Source: CAWCAW01 sp963793645 (GTDB lineage Bacteria > Actinomycetota > Acidimicrobiia > Acidimicrobiales > UBA8190). From it: a stretch of DNA of 64,000 nucleotides. This document shows positions 26,282-35,860 of this stretch, one piece after another. Under the pieces are notes generated by a model. That model had not been told where the DNA came from, did not search any database, and saw only the letters and a list, made by a program, of their open reading frames with translations. Positions within the stretch are counted from its first letter, which is position 1, and every line of letters begins with the position of its first letter. Made by a program: the position numbers and the translations under genes. The stretch is from positions 1-64,000 of the forward strand of contig CAWCAW010000002.1 in NCBI GenBank assembly GCA_963793645.1, written 5' to 3'.

Positions 26282-27981
26282 CACGAGTTCCCGTTCTTGG
26301 CGAGGCTGCCGTCGGGTCCGAGCGACACGGTGGACTGGAACGTCACCGTGGTGTTCGCACCGACAGGAGTGTTGGTCACGGCGGAGACCCCTGGAGGACT
26401 GAACATGGTGACCCCAGAGATGTTGTCGATCCACTCGGCCACCGGCGAGAAGTGGGCGGTGCCCGGGAAGCTGCCGCTGACAGTCACGGTCATGTTGCCG
26501 ATCGCCCCCTTCGCCGGCGTCGCGCCCGGCGTTGCCGTCGTCCCTGAGGCGCTGGCGCCGCCTGCCGCGCTAGCGCCGGTCCCTGACACATCTGTCACCG
26601 CCAGGCCAGATGGGGTGCTCGCATCCAGCTGCGAGAACACCGCCCCCCAGTCCGCGGCGGCGTTGGTGAGTGTGGTCACGTGCGCGTTGGTTTCCTTTAC
26701 CTCGTCGGCTGCGGCCAGCGCCTTGTCGAAGGTGGGGATCTCGGCGTTGAACTGCACCACAGATGCGTTCAGCGCGTTAACACTGCTGGTCGCCGATCGA
26801 ACGGAGAGGAACCGCCAGGCGCTCATCCCGATGATCATGACGGCCACCACACCGGCACCGATAAAGGTGTACTGAGCGATTTTGCGTTGGAAGTTCCGCT
26901 TCAGAACCTCAGGAGGGACGAGGTTGAACTTCTTAACTGAGCCATTGGGCTCAGGCAGTGCCAAACCGATCGGTGCCGCCAAAACGGGATCGATACTCAA
27001 TGCCTGTTCGGGATTGAGATCGAGACTGGAGAGGTCGAGGCGCGCCAACGGCGACACCGCCTCGACGGGGATGCGCACCTGCGTGCGCAGTTGTTCGATC
27101 AAGCCCCGAAGACGCGACCCGCCACCGGTGACGAGCACACGAGCAATGGGTTCACGCCCGGGCAACGTGGCGAAATACTGAATGGAGTTGCGGATCTCGG
27201 TAACGATCTCGAAGATCGACGGCTGCACGGCACGTTCCGCCGATTCGACCTGGGGGAGGTGCTCCCCGAGCCGGCGCTTCACGGCCTCGGCGTCCACCAA
27301 GGGGAGGTCGAGTGCCGACGCGATGGCCGCGCTCGACGCGTTGCCTCCCGTGCCGATGGTGCGAACGAACTGCGGCATGCCGCGCTGGTGCACGACCACC
27401 ACCGTCAAACCCGCCCCCACCGAGACGATGGCTTCGGGGCTCTCCGATAGATGGGCCCGGTCCACCAGGGCGCGCACCAAAGCCGAAGAGACGAGGTCCA
27501 CGCCTTCGACGCGCAGACCGGCTCCCTCAACTGCCGAAACGACTCCCTCTACGAGCTCTTTGTGGGCGGCGGCCACCAGTACTCGGCGGGTCGTCGAACC
27601 ATCAGGCATCTTGTAGTCGGCGAGGACTTGTGCAGAGAGGATCGTCTTGTCGGGCGGGAACGGGATGACTTCTTCGGATTGGAACCGAACGGCGGAGTCG
27701 ACCTCGTCGTCGGGCACGTAGGGGAGGTCAAGCTCGCACGTGATGGCGCGCAGTCCGGCGATCCCCACCACGACCGACTTCGAGGTGAACTTGCCGTTTT
27801 GCCACAACCGCTCGATGGCGTCGGAGATGGCCGAGATGTCGCGCACCTCGCCGTCGACGACGGTGCCCGGAGGCAGGCCCACCTGGCCAAAGGCCACCAA
27901 GGCCGGGATACCCCGGCCCATGTCCAGCTCGGCGGCACGCACCGCACTGGTTCCGATGTCGAGTCCTACGACTTGTGGCAT
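26281..27981 (-). CDS. pilM: PilM-PilN fusion, type IV pilus assembly platform
   Basis: 566 residues with two units normally encoded by separate genes. Residues 1 to about 345 are PilM, an actin-like ATPase fold (GLDIGTSAVRAAEL at the start, VDLVSSALVRAL and RVLVTGGGSRLRGLIEQL later). Residues about 355-566 are PilN: the short cytoplasmic VKKFNLVPPEVLKRN motif that normally binds PilM, one membrane helix (FIGAGVVAVMIIGMSAW), a coiled segment and a periplasm-type domain with an Ala/Thr-rich insert near 470-490. The peptide that usually docks PilN in PilM is thus tethered covalently. Confidence 0.85.
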   Translation of the reverse strand: MPQVVGLDIGTSAVRAAELDMGRGIPALVAFGQVGLPPGTVVDGEVRDISAISDAIERLWQNGKFTSKSVVVGIAGLRAITCELDLPYVPDDEVDSAVRFQSEEVIPFPPDKTILSAQVLADYKMPDGSTTRRVLVAAAHKELVEGVVSAVEGAGLRVEGVDLVSSALVRALVDRAHLSESPEAIVSVGAGLTVVVVHQRGMPQFVRTIGTGGNASSAAIASALDLPLVDAEAVKRRLGEHLPQVESAERAVQPSIFEIVTEIRNSIQYFATLPGREPIARVLVTGGGSRLRGLIEQLRTQVRIPVEAVSPLARLDLSSLDLNPEQALSIDPVLAAPIGLALPEPNGSVKKFNLVPPEVLKRNFQRKIAQYTFIGAGVVAVMIIGMSAWRFLSVRSATSSVNALNASVVQFNAEIPTFDKALAAADEVKETNAHVTTLTNAAADWGAVFSQLDASTPSGLAVTDVSGTGASAAGGASASGTTATPGATPAKGAIGNMTVTVSGSFPGTAHFSPVAEWIDNISGVTMFSPPGVSAVTNTPVGANTTVTFQSTVSLGPDGSLAKNGNS

Positions 27982-27992
27982 TCCACCATTCC

Positions 27993-29291
27993 TCAGCCTT
28001 GCAATGCCCCGACGAGCGTCTTTCGTGGTTCATCGGCACATTCGTCGCCAACTTTGAGTTCCAATTGCGTAAGTACGTGCGGAGTATTTCTGGGTAGGCA
28101 CGAGACGACGACAACCACCACGCCTCCGACGACCGCCGCCCACCAGGCCCACCAGGGACCGAAACGCCAGGTCGCCACGATGCCCATGACGCCCACTAAA
28201 GAGGCCACGCCCAGCAAACGCACCCATCCAGCCCGGCCGACGAGGACGAGTCCCACGACCAGTGGTGGCCAGATGTAGAAGGGGTCCATCACCGATTCCG
28301 TCACGCAGCGCAGGGCTAGGGCAGCCCCGGCTGCCCACACCAGGAGCTCGGGGCGATGTCGCCATCGCCGCGCCCACCAGCCGAGCCCGACCGCGAGCAC
28401 CAGGGCAACCACGCGGCCCGGCCCTCCGGCCACGGTCCGATCCCGGACCGAATGATTGAGAATGGGGGCCAACGATGTCCACGGGGTGACGTGATTGACG
28501 GTAGGGAAGTTGGGCTGGTCCACCAGCGACGTAAAGGTGATGTGAAACTCAGCGATCAAGGGTGTGGCCAACAGAAGCGCGGCTGGCGCCACACTGCGGA
28601 GCACCAGGCCCAGCGCGTTGCGCTTGCCGGCCATGGCGAAGACCACGGGGAACATCAACAGGACCAGGGGCTGGAACGCGACGGCCGCTCCAAAGAGCCA
28701 CCCGGCCGCCGTCCAACGGTCGTCGAGAGCCATCACCAGTGCGTAGAGGGCAAGGGCAACGGAAACGGCGTCTTCGGGATGGCCCCACCACATGGCCACG
28801 TTGAACAAGGCAACGGCCCCAGCGACGGCGATCAAGGCGCGCCGGCCCTGGCTGATCCCCAGCCGCTCGGCCAGGGCGTCGCACGCGAACAGTGCTGTGC
28901 AGCTGACCAGCAGCTCCACCGGTCCGAGCACGTACCAGGCCGAGGGGTGGGCCAAGGAATACGGAAGATCCTCGGTGAGACCGAACGCGCTGCAGATCAT
29001 CGCCACCGGAGTGAGCACGAGGATGATCCCGGGAAAGGTGACGAGGGCGGTGCCCGCCCCGTAGACGCCGCCGAAGTCGCCCCAACCGATGTAGTGCGCG
29101 GAGCGCAGAGCGCCCCAGACGTCCCCGGGGACGATCCAAAAGGCCTCGTGGCGCACGACAGGTGCCCACCAAAAGGAGTACGACATGGCGACGACGACGA
29201 AGAGGACGGTGGCCACCGCCGGCCACCGCCGGCGGTTGAGGCGGTTCAGAACCCGCCGCGCCACCTCTGTCGCAGTCTCCACGCCATGCAC
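27993..29291 (-). CDS. Multi-pass membrane protein, GT-C glycosyltransferase-like
   Basis: 432 residues with about ten membrane helices. An early extracellular loop after helix one (WWAPVVRHEAFWIVPGDVWG) holds an acidic residue, and a later loop has AMWWGHPEDAVSVALALYA, features seen in polyprenyl-phosphate-sugar dependent GT-C enzymes. It sits inside the pilus operon between pilMN and pilC with short gaps. Glycosylation of the Thr/Ser-rich pilin is a reasonable idea from linkage but unproven; the assignment to GT-C is by appearance. Confidence 0.5.
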   Translation of the reverse strand: MHGVETATEVARRVLNRLNRRRWPAVATVLFVVVAMSYSFWWAPVVRHEAFWIVPGDVWGALRSAHYIGWGDFGGVYGAGTALVTFPGIILVLTPVAMICSAFGLTEDLPYSLAHPSAWYVLGPVELLVSCTALFACDALAERLGISQGRRALIAVAGAVALFNVAMWWGHPEDAVSVALALYALVMALDDRWTAAGWLFGAAVAFQPLVLLMFPVVFAMAGKRNALGLVLRSVAPAALLLATPLIAEFHITFTSLVDQPNFPTVNHVTPWTSLAPILNHSVRDRTVAGGPGRVVALVLAVGLGWWARRWRHRPELLVWAAGAALALRCVTESVMDPFYIWPPLVVGLVLVGRAGWVRLLGVASLVGVMGIVATWRFGPWWAWWAAVVGGVVVVVVSCLPRNTPHVLTQLELKVGDECADEPRKTLVGALQG

Positions 29292-29307
29292 CTAGGGATA
29301 TCCGACG

Positions 29308-30540
29308 TCAACTCTGTGGAATGTGCTTGATGTAGGAGAACATGGGCAGGTACATGCTGACGACCATGACGCCCACGCCGGCACCGAGGACGACGGTAAG
29401 CATGGGCTCGAGCAGCGACGTCAGGTTGTTGACCGTGTTCTCCACTTCACCGTCGTAGAACTCGCCGACCTTGTGCAGCATGGCGTCGAGCGCACCGGTC
29501 TGCTCCCCCACCTCGATCATCTGGGTAACGAGGGAGGGAATGATCTCTTCGTGTTCGGCCAGCATGTCGGCCAGAGAGCGACCTTCTCGAACGCCCGCTT
29601 TAGCGGCCATCAGCACGTCACCGACGATTTGGTTCCCGGTGGTTTCGGAGACGATGTCCAATGATTCGAGAATGGGCACGCCCGAATTCACGAGCGAGCC
29701 CAACGTGTGGGCGAAGCGCGCCAGCGCCACCTTGTGCAGCAAATTGCCGAAGATCGGGGGCCGGAGCTTCCACGCATCGAACTTGTGGCGGCCGACCGGC
29801 GTCTTGATCCACTTCCGGAACAACACGATGGAGGTGATGAAGCCAGCCACAACGAGCACGGCCCAGGGGCTGAGCACGATTTTCGAGATTTTCAGGATGA
29901 TCAACGTGGGCAGGGGCAAGGTGGCGTGCAGCGAGGTGAACAATTTCTGGAACGTAGGCACCACGAAGATCAACAAGGCCAGGAAGATCACGCACATCAC
30001 CGTGAGGACCACGGCCGGGTATGTCATGGCCGAGCGGATGGTGCGATTCAAGTTGGCCTGCTTCTCCATAGTGGTGGCCAGGTCGGTGAGCACGGCGTCG
30101 AGCGTCCCGCCCGCTTCACCGGCCTGCACCATGGTGACGTAGAGCTGGCTGAAGACCTTGGGGTGTTTGGCGCACGCGGCGGAGAGCGATGACCCGTGCT
30201 CGACATCAACGCGCACCTCGTTCAAGACGCGCGCCAGTTCCTTGTTCTCCACCTGACCGGCCAAGATGTTGAGGCCGCGCACCACCGACAACCCGGCGTC
30301 GACCATGGTGGCGAGCTGCCGGGTGGCCACCGCTGTCTCAATGAGCTTGACCCGGTTGGTGATGCCGGGGATGACGATGTCCTTCTTCACCGTCGATCGG
30401 GACTTGGGCGTCACCGAAATGGGCATGTACCCCATCTCACGGAGCTTGCCCACGACGAGGGCCATGCTGTCGCCCTCGAGCTGCCCCTGCACCATGTTGC
30501 CGGTGCGGTCTCGTACTTTGTAGTCAAACGTCAGGGCCAT
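29308..30540 (-). CDS. pilC: Type IV pilus inner-membrane platform protein PilC
   Basis: A 410-residue protein with the two T2SSF repeats. The first cytoplasmic helical domain contains TRQLATMVDAGLSVVRGL and the second ARFAHTLGSLVNSGVPILES, each followed by a membrane helix; EVGEQTGALDAMLHKVGEFY is the conserved stretch before the last helix. PilC turns with the PilB/PilT motors to insert or remove pilins. It lies directly after the PilT-like gene in the leftward operon. Confidence 0.92.
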   Translation of the reverse strand: MALTFDYKVRDRTGNMVQGQLEGDSMALVVGKLREMGYMPISVTPKSRSTVKKDIVIPGITNRVKLIETAVATRQLATMVDAGLSVVRGLNILAGQVENKELARVLNEVRVDVEHGSSLSAACAKHPKVFSQLYVTMVQAGEAGGTLDAVLTDLATTMEKQANLNRTIRSAMTYPAVVLTVMCVIFLALLIFVVPTFQKLFTSLHATLPLPTLIILKISKIVLSPWAVLVVAGFITSIVLFRKWIKTPVGRHKFDAWKLRPPIFGNLLHKVALARFAHTLGSLVNSGVPILESLDIVSETTGNQIVGDVLMAAKAGVREGRSLADMLAEHEEIIPSLVTQMIEVGEQTGALDAMLHKVGEFYDGEVENTVNNLTSLLEPMLTVVLGAGVGVMVVSMYLPMFSYIKHIPQS

Positions 30541-30549
30541 GGCCGGCTC

Positions 30550-32218
30550 CTAGGAGTTCAGGTGGTTGCGGAGGTCTTCTTCGTTGCGGCAACGGTCGAA
30601 GGCAACGGCTTCGGAAACCCGGCCTTCTCGAACCAGCTTGGCGAGGGCCTGGTCCATCGTCTGCATCCCGTATTGCCCGCCGGTTTGCATGAGGGAGTAG
30701 ATCTGATGGGTCTTGCTCGACCTGATCAGGTTGCGGATGGCCGCCGTGCACGTCATCACCTCGCACACCGCCAGTCGCCCCGTGCCGTCGGCATTGAGTA
30801 CGAGTTGCTGGGTGACCACCCCTTCCAAGGCGGCCGACATCATCGTGCGCACCTGCTCCTGCTGGCTGGTGGGGAACACGTCGATGACACGGTCGATGGT
30901 TTGCGGGGCGTCTTGGGTGTGCAAGGTCCCGAAGACCAGGTGCCCCGTCTCGGCCGCCGTCAGGGCCATCGACACCGTTTCGAGGTCACGCATTTCACCA
31001 ACCAGGATCACGTCGGGGTCTTCACGCAGTACCCGGCGCAACGCCTCGGAGAACGACAAGGTGTCCTGACCGATTTCGCGCTGATTGACGATGGCGCGCT
31101 TGTGCTCATGAAGGAACTCGATGGGATCTTCGACGGTGACGATGTGCAGCGGCTTCGTCCGGTTGATGATGTCCACCAGCGACGCCAACGTGGTCGACTT
31201 CCCCGACCCTGTGGGCCCGGTCACCAGCACCAAGCCGCGCCGCAGCTCCGCAAAGCTGCGGATCGAATCGGGGATCGACAGCGTGTCGAAGGGCGGGATC
31301 TCATGGGGAATGGCTCGCAAGGCGGCCGCCACTGTCCCTCGCTGCAAGAAGACGTTCAATCGGAACCGGCCCACTCCCACGATCGAGTGGGACGTGTCGA
31401 GTTCCTTCTCAGCCTCGAATTTTTCCCGGCTCGTCTGGGGCAGGACCCCGAAGATCATGTTCCCGAATGGTCTCGTTGTCCAGCGTGGGACATCCCTCGA
31501 TGGGACGAATGGCCCCGTGCAGTCGGATGCACGCCGGCATCTGGGCGGTGAGGTGGAGGTCCGAAGCGCCCACCCCCACGGCGTAGCGAAGGAGGTCGTC
31601 GAGGTGGAGGGAATCTTCGACGCGCGCCGAGGTGCCGTTGAGCGACAGGGTCGGCACGGCATCGTGTTCCGCACTGGGCGCCGGGCTGGCCGGAGCGACG
31701 ACGGTGCCGGGCTCTGGTGCCGGAGCCGAGAAAGCGGCGCCCATGGCCACGTCGCTCGGGGATTGACCCCCGAAGGGCTCCATGGCGCTCAAGACGTGCT
31801 CGACGGCGACGGGATCGGCCAGGGCGGGGATGATGTCGCGACCCACCAACACAGCCAGGGCACGCAGATCTCCGGCGTCGGGAGGATCGCCGAAAGCCAT
31901 GACCAGCTGCTCACCGTGGAGCTGAAAGCCAATGGCACCGAATTCGGCCGCCGATGGCGGGGTGAGCTCCATCGCCCGAGCCACGGACTGGTCGTCGATG
32001 TCCACCACGGGCAGCTGGGTCATCTGCGACAACACGCCGAGCACGACGTCGACGCGCGCCACCGAACGCTTGACGAGCAGCGCCGTGAACGACGCTCCCG
32101 TCGCGCTTGACTCATCGACGAGGGCATTGACGGCGAGCTCGTCGGCATAGCCGCCGCTCACCAGGGCCTGGGCCAGACGCCGGGCCCACTCGACGCGTGT
32201 AGCCGCCGACGGGCTCAT
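30550..32218 (-). CDS. PilT-family ATPase with N-terminal MshEN-like domain, one frameshift
   Basis: Two frames join near 31463, where an extra base lies in a CCC/GGG run, giving about 555 residues. Residues 1 to 190 resemble a GspE_N/MshEN module (AQALVSGGYADELAVNALV, TQLPVVDIDD) followed by a short Pro/Ala linker. The rest is a PilT core: ASDLHLTAQMPACIRLHG, Walker A GPTGSGKSTT, Asp box VTVEDPIEF, Walker B DVILVGEMRD, His box GHLVFGTLHT. It would power pilus retraction. Its GTGA/ATG start overlaps the pilB stop by four bases. The added N-domain is not usual for PilT. Confidence 0.8.
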
Positions 32219-34743
32219 GCCACCACTCGCAGGACTTCCTCGAGGGTCGTCTCGCCCTCGAGCGCCTTTCGCAGCCCGCTGCGCCGCAGGGTCACCATGC
32301 CCTGTTCGACGGCAAGTTTGTGAATGTCATCGGCCGTGCCTCCCTCAATGATCATGCGTTCGACTTCCTCGGTGACGACGAGGAGCTCGAGCAATGCCTT
32401 TCGGCCCCGGTAGCCGGTCTTCGAGCACGCCGGGCATCCCACCGCCCGGTAGAGCGTGGGATTGCCGTTGCCGGTCAACACCTCTCCGGGGTGCCAGCCC
32501 GCCACGGCCAGCTCCGCCTCGGTCGGCTCGTAGGGCTCACGGCAGTGCTGACACAGGCGTCGAGCCAGACGTTGCGCCAAGGCGGCGCTGATAGCGGTGG
32601 TCACGAGATACGGCTCGAGGCCCATTTCGACAAGGCGCATAGGCGTGCTGGCCGAATCGTTGGTGTGCAGCGTCGACAACACGAGGTGCCCGGTGAGGGC
32701 GGCCTCGACAGCAACCGTCGCCGTTTCGCGGTCCCGAATCTCGCCCACCAGCAGGATGTCGGGGTCGGCGCGCAGTATGGAACGCAGCGCCGCTGCGAAG
32801 GTGAGTCCGGCCTTGACGTTGAGCTGCACCTGGTTGATCCCCTTGATGCGCAGCTCGACGGGGTCCTCGACGGTGATGATGTTCTTGTCGGGCGAGTTGA
32901 GGGCGGCCAACGTCGCGTACAGGGTCGTCGTTTTGCCACATCCCGTCGGTCCGGTGACGAGGATGGTGCCATAGGGCTTGGTGAACACTTTCCTGTACAC
33001 GGCGAGCAGGTCATCGTCGAAGCCGAGGTCGTCGAAGCCCAGCACGACATTGGTCTTGTCCAGGACTCGCATGACGATCTTCTCGCCGTAGATGGTGGGC
33101 AAGGTGGCCATGCGCAGGTCGATCTGGCGGCTTCCCACGGTCAGCGAAATGCGGCCGTCTTGGGGGAGGCGGTGTTCGGCGATGTTCATGTCGGCCATGA
33201 CCTTGAGCCGGGTCGTCACCGCCGACGAGATGGCCCGCGGCGCCGTGGATGTGTCGTGCAGCACTCCGTCGATGCGATAGCGGATGCGCAGGTTGTCGGC
33301 GTTGGGCTCCACATGGATGTCCGAAGCCCGCTCGTTGAGGGCTTGGAGGATGAGGAGGTTCACGTAGCGAACGATGGGGGCATCGTCCACCACAGCCTGA
33401 AGGTTCCCGAGTTCTTCCTCGCTCTGATCGGCAGCGAGGTCCGACGCCGCCGAAGCGGCGAACTCTGTCGCATTGCCTCCTTGGTTGTATGCCTTATCGA
33501 TGTAGGTATTGATCTGCGAACGAGTGGCGACCACCGTGACGAAGTTGCGTCCGATGATGGTGCGCAGGTCGTCCATGGCGAACACGTCGGTCGGGTTCGA
33601 CGCGGCGACCACCGGGATCCCGTCTTCGATCCCCATGACCAACACGTTGTGGTGCCGGGCCGTGGCCTCAGGCAGGTGGTACGCGGAGGCAAAGTCGACG
33701 GTCTGCACGTCGAGGTCGACGAAGGCAAGCCCCATCTCCTGGGCCATGCCCCACATGAGGTCGGCCTCGGTCACCAGCCCCTGCACGGTCAGGATGCGGG
33801 CGATGGCCTGCCCGGTGCGTTCGCGTTCTCGCAGGACGGCGCGCATGTCATCGAGAGAGACCCGGCCGCCTTCGACAAGCACACGAGCCAGCGGGGGAAA
33901 GCTGGAGGTCTCGCCGCCGCCATCGCTTTGTGCTTCGCCTCCGGATCCTCCCTCCACGAATTCAGCCAGGGCCACTTCGACGTCGGTGAGGTCATCGCCT
34001 CCGGGCTCGGCGCTCGTCGGCGGCATTTGCGCGGGCGGCGGCACGGTGGCCGCCAGCGGCGCGTCGACTTCGGACTCCGCCACGAACCCCGCCTCGGCTT
34101 CGGCACCCGACAGCACGACACTGCTGAGCGCGGCCGACAAGACGTCGTCGGTTGCCGCCGGGCCTGAAGCGCTCGGCGTTGCCCCCGGTACGTCACCGGG
34201 TGGCTGCACAGCCGTTTGGGCCATGGGCGCCACGGCAACCGGTGGCGGGCTTGGGACCGGGGAGGGAACGTCGACGGGATTGTCGACCGCGATGGGCACG
34301 CCTGACGGTGCCGGACTCGGCACTGACGACGATGGGTCGGTGGCGACCGGAGATTGAGTCGGCATGGGCGGGGCGGGCGGGGCAACCGCCGGAGGCGGCG
34401 CCGCCGGCGTCGGTGCACCGTTGTAGACACGGGTCAGGCAGGTGTCGATCTGGTCACTGCTCGCCACCACGGTGATGAATTCACGGCCGATGGCGGCCCG
34501 GAGGTTGTCCATGGCGACCATGTCGCCCGGATCGGCGATGGCCACCACCGGAGCGCCGAACTTCCTGCCGATAGGAACCACGTGGTTCTGGCGAGCCACA
34601 GAAGCCGGAAGAACGGATGCCACCGCAGGATCGACGGAGTAAAGGTCCAGGTCGACGAACTCCAAATTGTTCTCGCTCGCGAGCAGCCGAACGACGTCAA
34701 CCTCGCTCATGGCAAAGAGCATCGGCAGGAAGCGAGCCCACAT
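32215..34743 (-). CDS. pilB: Type IV pilus extension ATPase PilB with two MshEN-type domains
   Basis: 842 residues. A first MshEN/GspE_N-like unit (residues about 12-108, LEFVDLDLYSVDPAVASVLP) lacks the usual helical first half. A Pro/Ala-rich linker of about 150 residues follows. A second, complete unit lies at about 283-410 (PPLARVLVEGGRVSLDDMRA, GLAFVDLDVQTVD). The ATPase core has ASDIHVEP, Walker A GPTGCGKTTT, Walker B DILLVGEIRD, and a four-Cys zinc site (CQHC, CPAC). MshEN domains often bind c-di-GMP, so extension may respond to it. It is the first gene of the leftward pilus operon. Confidence 0.9.
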   Translation of the reverse strand: MWARFLPMLFAMSEVDVVRLLASENNLEFVDLDLYSVDPAVASVLPASVARQNHVVPIGRKFGAPVVAIADPGDMVAMDNLRAAIGREFITVVASSDQIDTCLTRVYNGAPTPAAPPPAVAPPAPPMPTQSPVATDPSSSVPSPAPSGVPIAVDNPVDVPSPVPSPPPVAVAPMAQTAVQPPGDVPGATPSASGPAATDDVLSAALSSVVLSGAEAEAGFVAESEVDAPLAATVPPPAQMPPTSAEPGGDDLTDVEVALAEFVEGGSGGEAQSDGGGETSSFPPLARVLVEGGRVSLDDMRAVLRERERTGQAIARILTVQGLVTEADLMWGMAQEMGLAFVDLDVQTVDFASAYHLPEATARHHNVLVMGIEDGIPVVAASNPTDVFAMDDLRTIIGRNFVTVVATRSQINTYIDKAYNQGGNATEFAASAASDLAADQSEEELGNLQAVVDDAPIVRYVNLLILQALNERASDIHVEPNADNLRIRYRIDGVLHDTSTAPRAISSAVTTRLKVMADMNIAEHRLPQDGRISLTVGSRQIDLRMATLPTIYGEKIVMRVLDKTNVVLGFDDLGFDDDLLAVYRKVFTKPYGTILVTGPTGCGKTTTLYATLAALNSPDKNIITVEDPVELRIKGINQVQLNVKAGLTFAAALRSILRADPDILLVGEIRDRETATVAVEAALTGHLVLSTLHTNDSASTPMRLVEMGLEPYLVTTAISAALAQRLARRLCQHCREPYEPTEAELAVAGWHPGEVLTGNGNPTLYRAVGCPACSKTGYRGRKALLELLVVTEEVERMIIEGGTADDIHKLAVEQGMVTLRRSGLRKALEGETTLEEVLRVVA

Positions 34744-34954
34744 TGAACGTGGGCGGGCCGACGCCTTGACAAATCGGTCCCGCTGAACACTCCAGCGTCG
34801 GTGCTACCGTTGCCGCCCGAATGCACGACCGCTGCCTCCCAGGCGTAATCCCTGGTCGTAGGTGGTCTACCGTGAGTCAGCCTCGACATTTTCGGCGGCT
34901 GCCCAGAAGCACGAATTGCACAAATTCCCAACCGCGGTGGGTGGGAATCGATCG

Positions 34955-35854
34955 ATGGGCTCACGCACGGTGATACACGGGCTCGCGTTGGGTATGTGGA
35001 CGTCGGCCACGGTGACCGTTGGCCGGACCGAAGTCACCGTGGTGATGGCTCTTTTCGGATTGATCATCGGTTCGTTCCTCAACGTCGTGGTCTACCGGGT
35101 GCCTCGCCATCTGTCTGTGAACAAGCCACGCTCGTTCTGTCCGCGGTGCCACGCGCCCGTCGTCGCCATCGACAACGTTCCGCTGCTGTCTTGGCTGGTG
35201 CTGCGAGGTCGCTGCCGGCACTGCGCGGAGCCCATATCGCCGAGGTACCCGCTGGTCGAGGCGGTCACGGCGGCCACCTTCGCGCTCATCACGTGGGCCA
35301 TTGGTCCGCACTGGGCCGTCCTCGGCTGTTGCGTGCTGTGTGCCACTCTCCTTGCCCTGGGGGTGATCGCCCTCGACGGCTTGGCGCCACCGCCGAGAGT
35401 GGCCTTGATCGGCGCCTCGATCGGCACCGCTCTACTGGTGGTGGCCGGGGGCGCAGATCACCGCTGGGCGCGCCTTGTCGGCGCGCTCATCGGATTGGCG
35501 GCAGCCCTGCTGGTGGCCGGCGGGGCCGCGGTTCTCTACCGGGGACGAAGCGGACGAAACGTCGGCAGTGCCGAAGGCGGCGGTGCAGAAGGCGGCGTCA
35601 CGGGAGGCGGCGGCGCGGACGTCAAGAGTTTGCTGGCGCTGGCGCCGGCCGGGACGTTGCTCGGATGGGTGGGACCACTGGGCGCGTCGATCGCCATCGG
35701 GGTGGCAATCGTGGCACTGGCCGCATGGTGGGCCAGACGGAACCGTCGGAACGTGGCACCGTTGCTCTCGGTGTCGGTCACCGTGGCGGCCACCGCCGCA
35801 ACCGCAGTGGGTGTGGCGGTGGCGGCTGCCCTGGGCCGATTGACGGGGAGCTGA
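34955..35854 (+). CDS. pilD: Prepilin peptidase PilD
   Basis: 299 residues from the ATG at 34955 (an ATG at 34994 is an alternative). The N-terminal zinc-ribbon methylase-type domain is seen as LIIGSFLNVVVYRVPR with CPRC and CRHC pairs. The membrane peptidase part follows, with the first catalytic Asp likely in GVIALDGLAPPP and the second in GGGGADVKSLLAL, the GxGD-type region. A Gly-rich insert precedes the second site. It cleaves and may methylate PilA. It is divergent from pilB and convergent with the second pilT. Confidence 0.8.
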   Translation: MGSRTVIHGLALGMWTSATVTVGRTEVTVVMALFGLIIGSFLNVVVYRVPRHLSVNKPRSFCPRCHAPVVAIDNVPLLSWLVLRGRCRHCAEPISPRYPLVEAVTAATFALITWAIGPHWAVLGCCVLCATLLALGVIALDGLAPPPRVALIGASIGTALLVVAGGADHRWARLVGALIGLAAALLVAGGAAVLYRGRSGRNVGSAEGGGAEGGVTGGGGADVKSLLALAPAGTLLGWVGPLGASIAIGVAIVALAAWWARRNRRNVAPLLSVSVTVAATAATAVGVAVAAALGRLTGS

Positions 35855-35860
35855 ACGAGC

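Noticed and set aside
27451..28278. Plus-strand open frames opposite pilM and the GT-C-like gene
   Set aside because: Composition typical of antisense shadow frames; the minus-strand proteins are clear families.
32320..34167. Large plus-strand open frame opposite pilB
   Set aside because: His/Gly/Arg-rich shadow of the high-GC pilB gene, with no recognisable domain.
34744..34954. Promoter TTGACA at 34766 for pilD
   Set aside because: No acceptable -10 box at 16-19 bases downstream could be found, so it is not listed.
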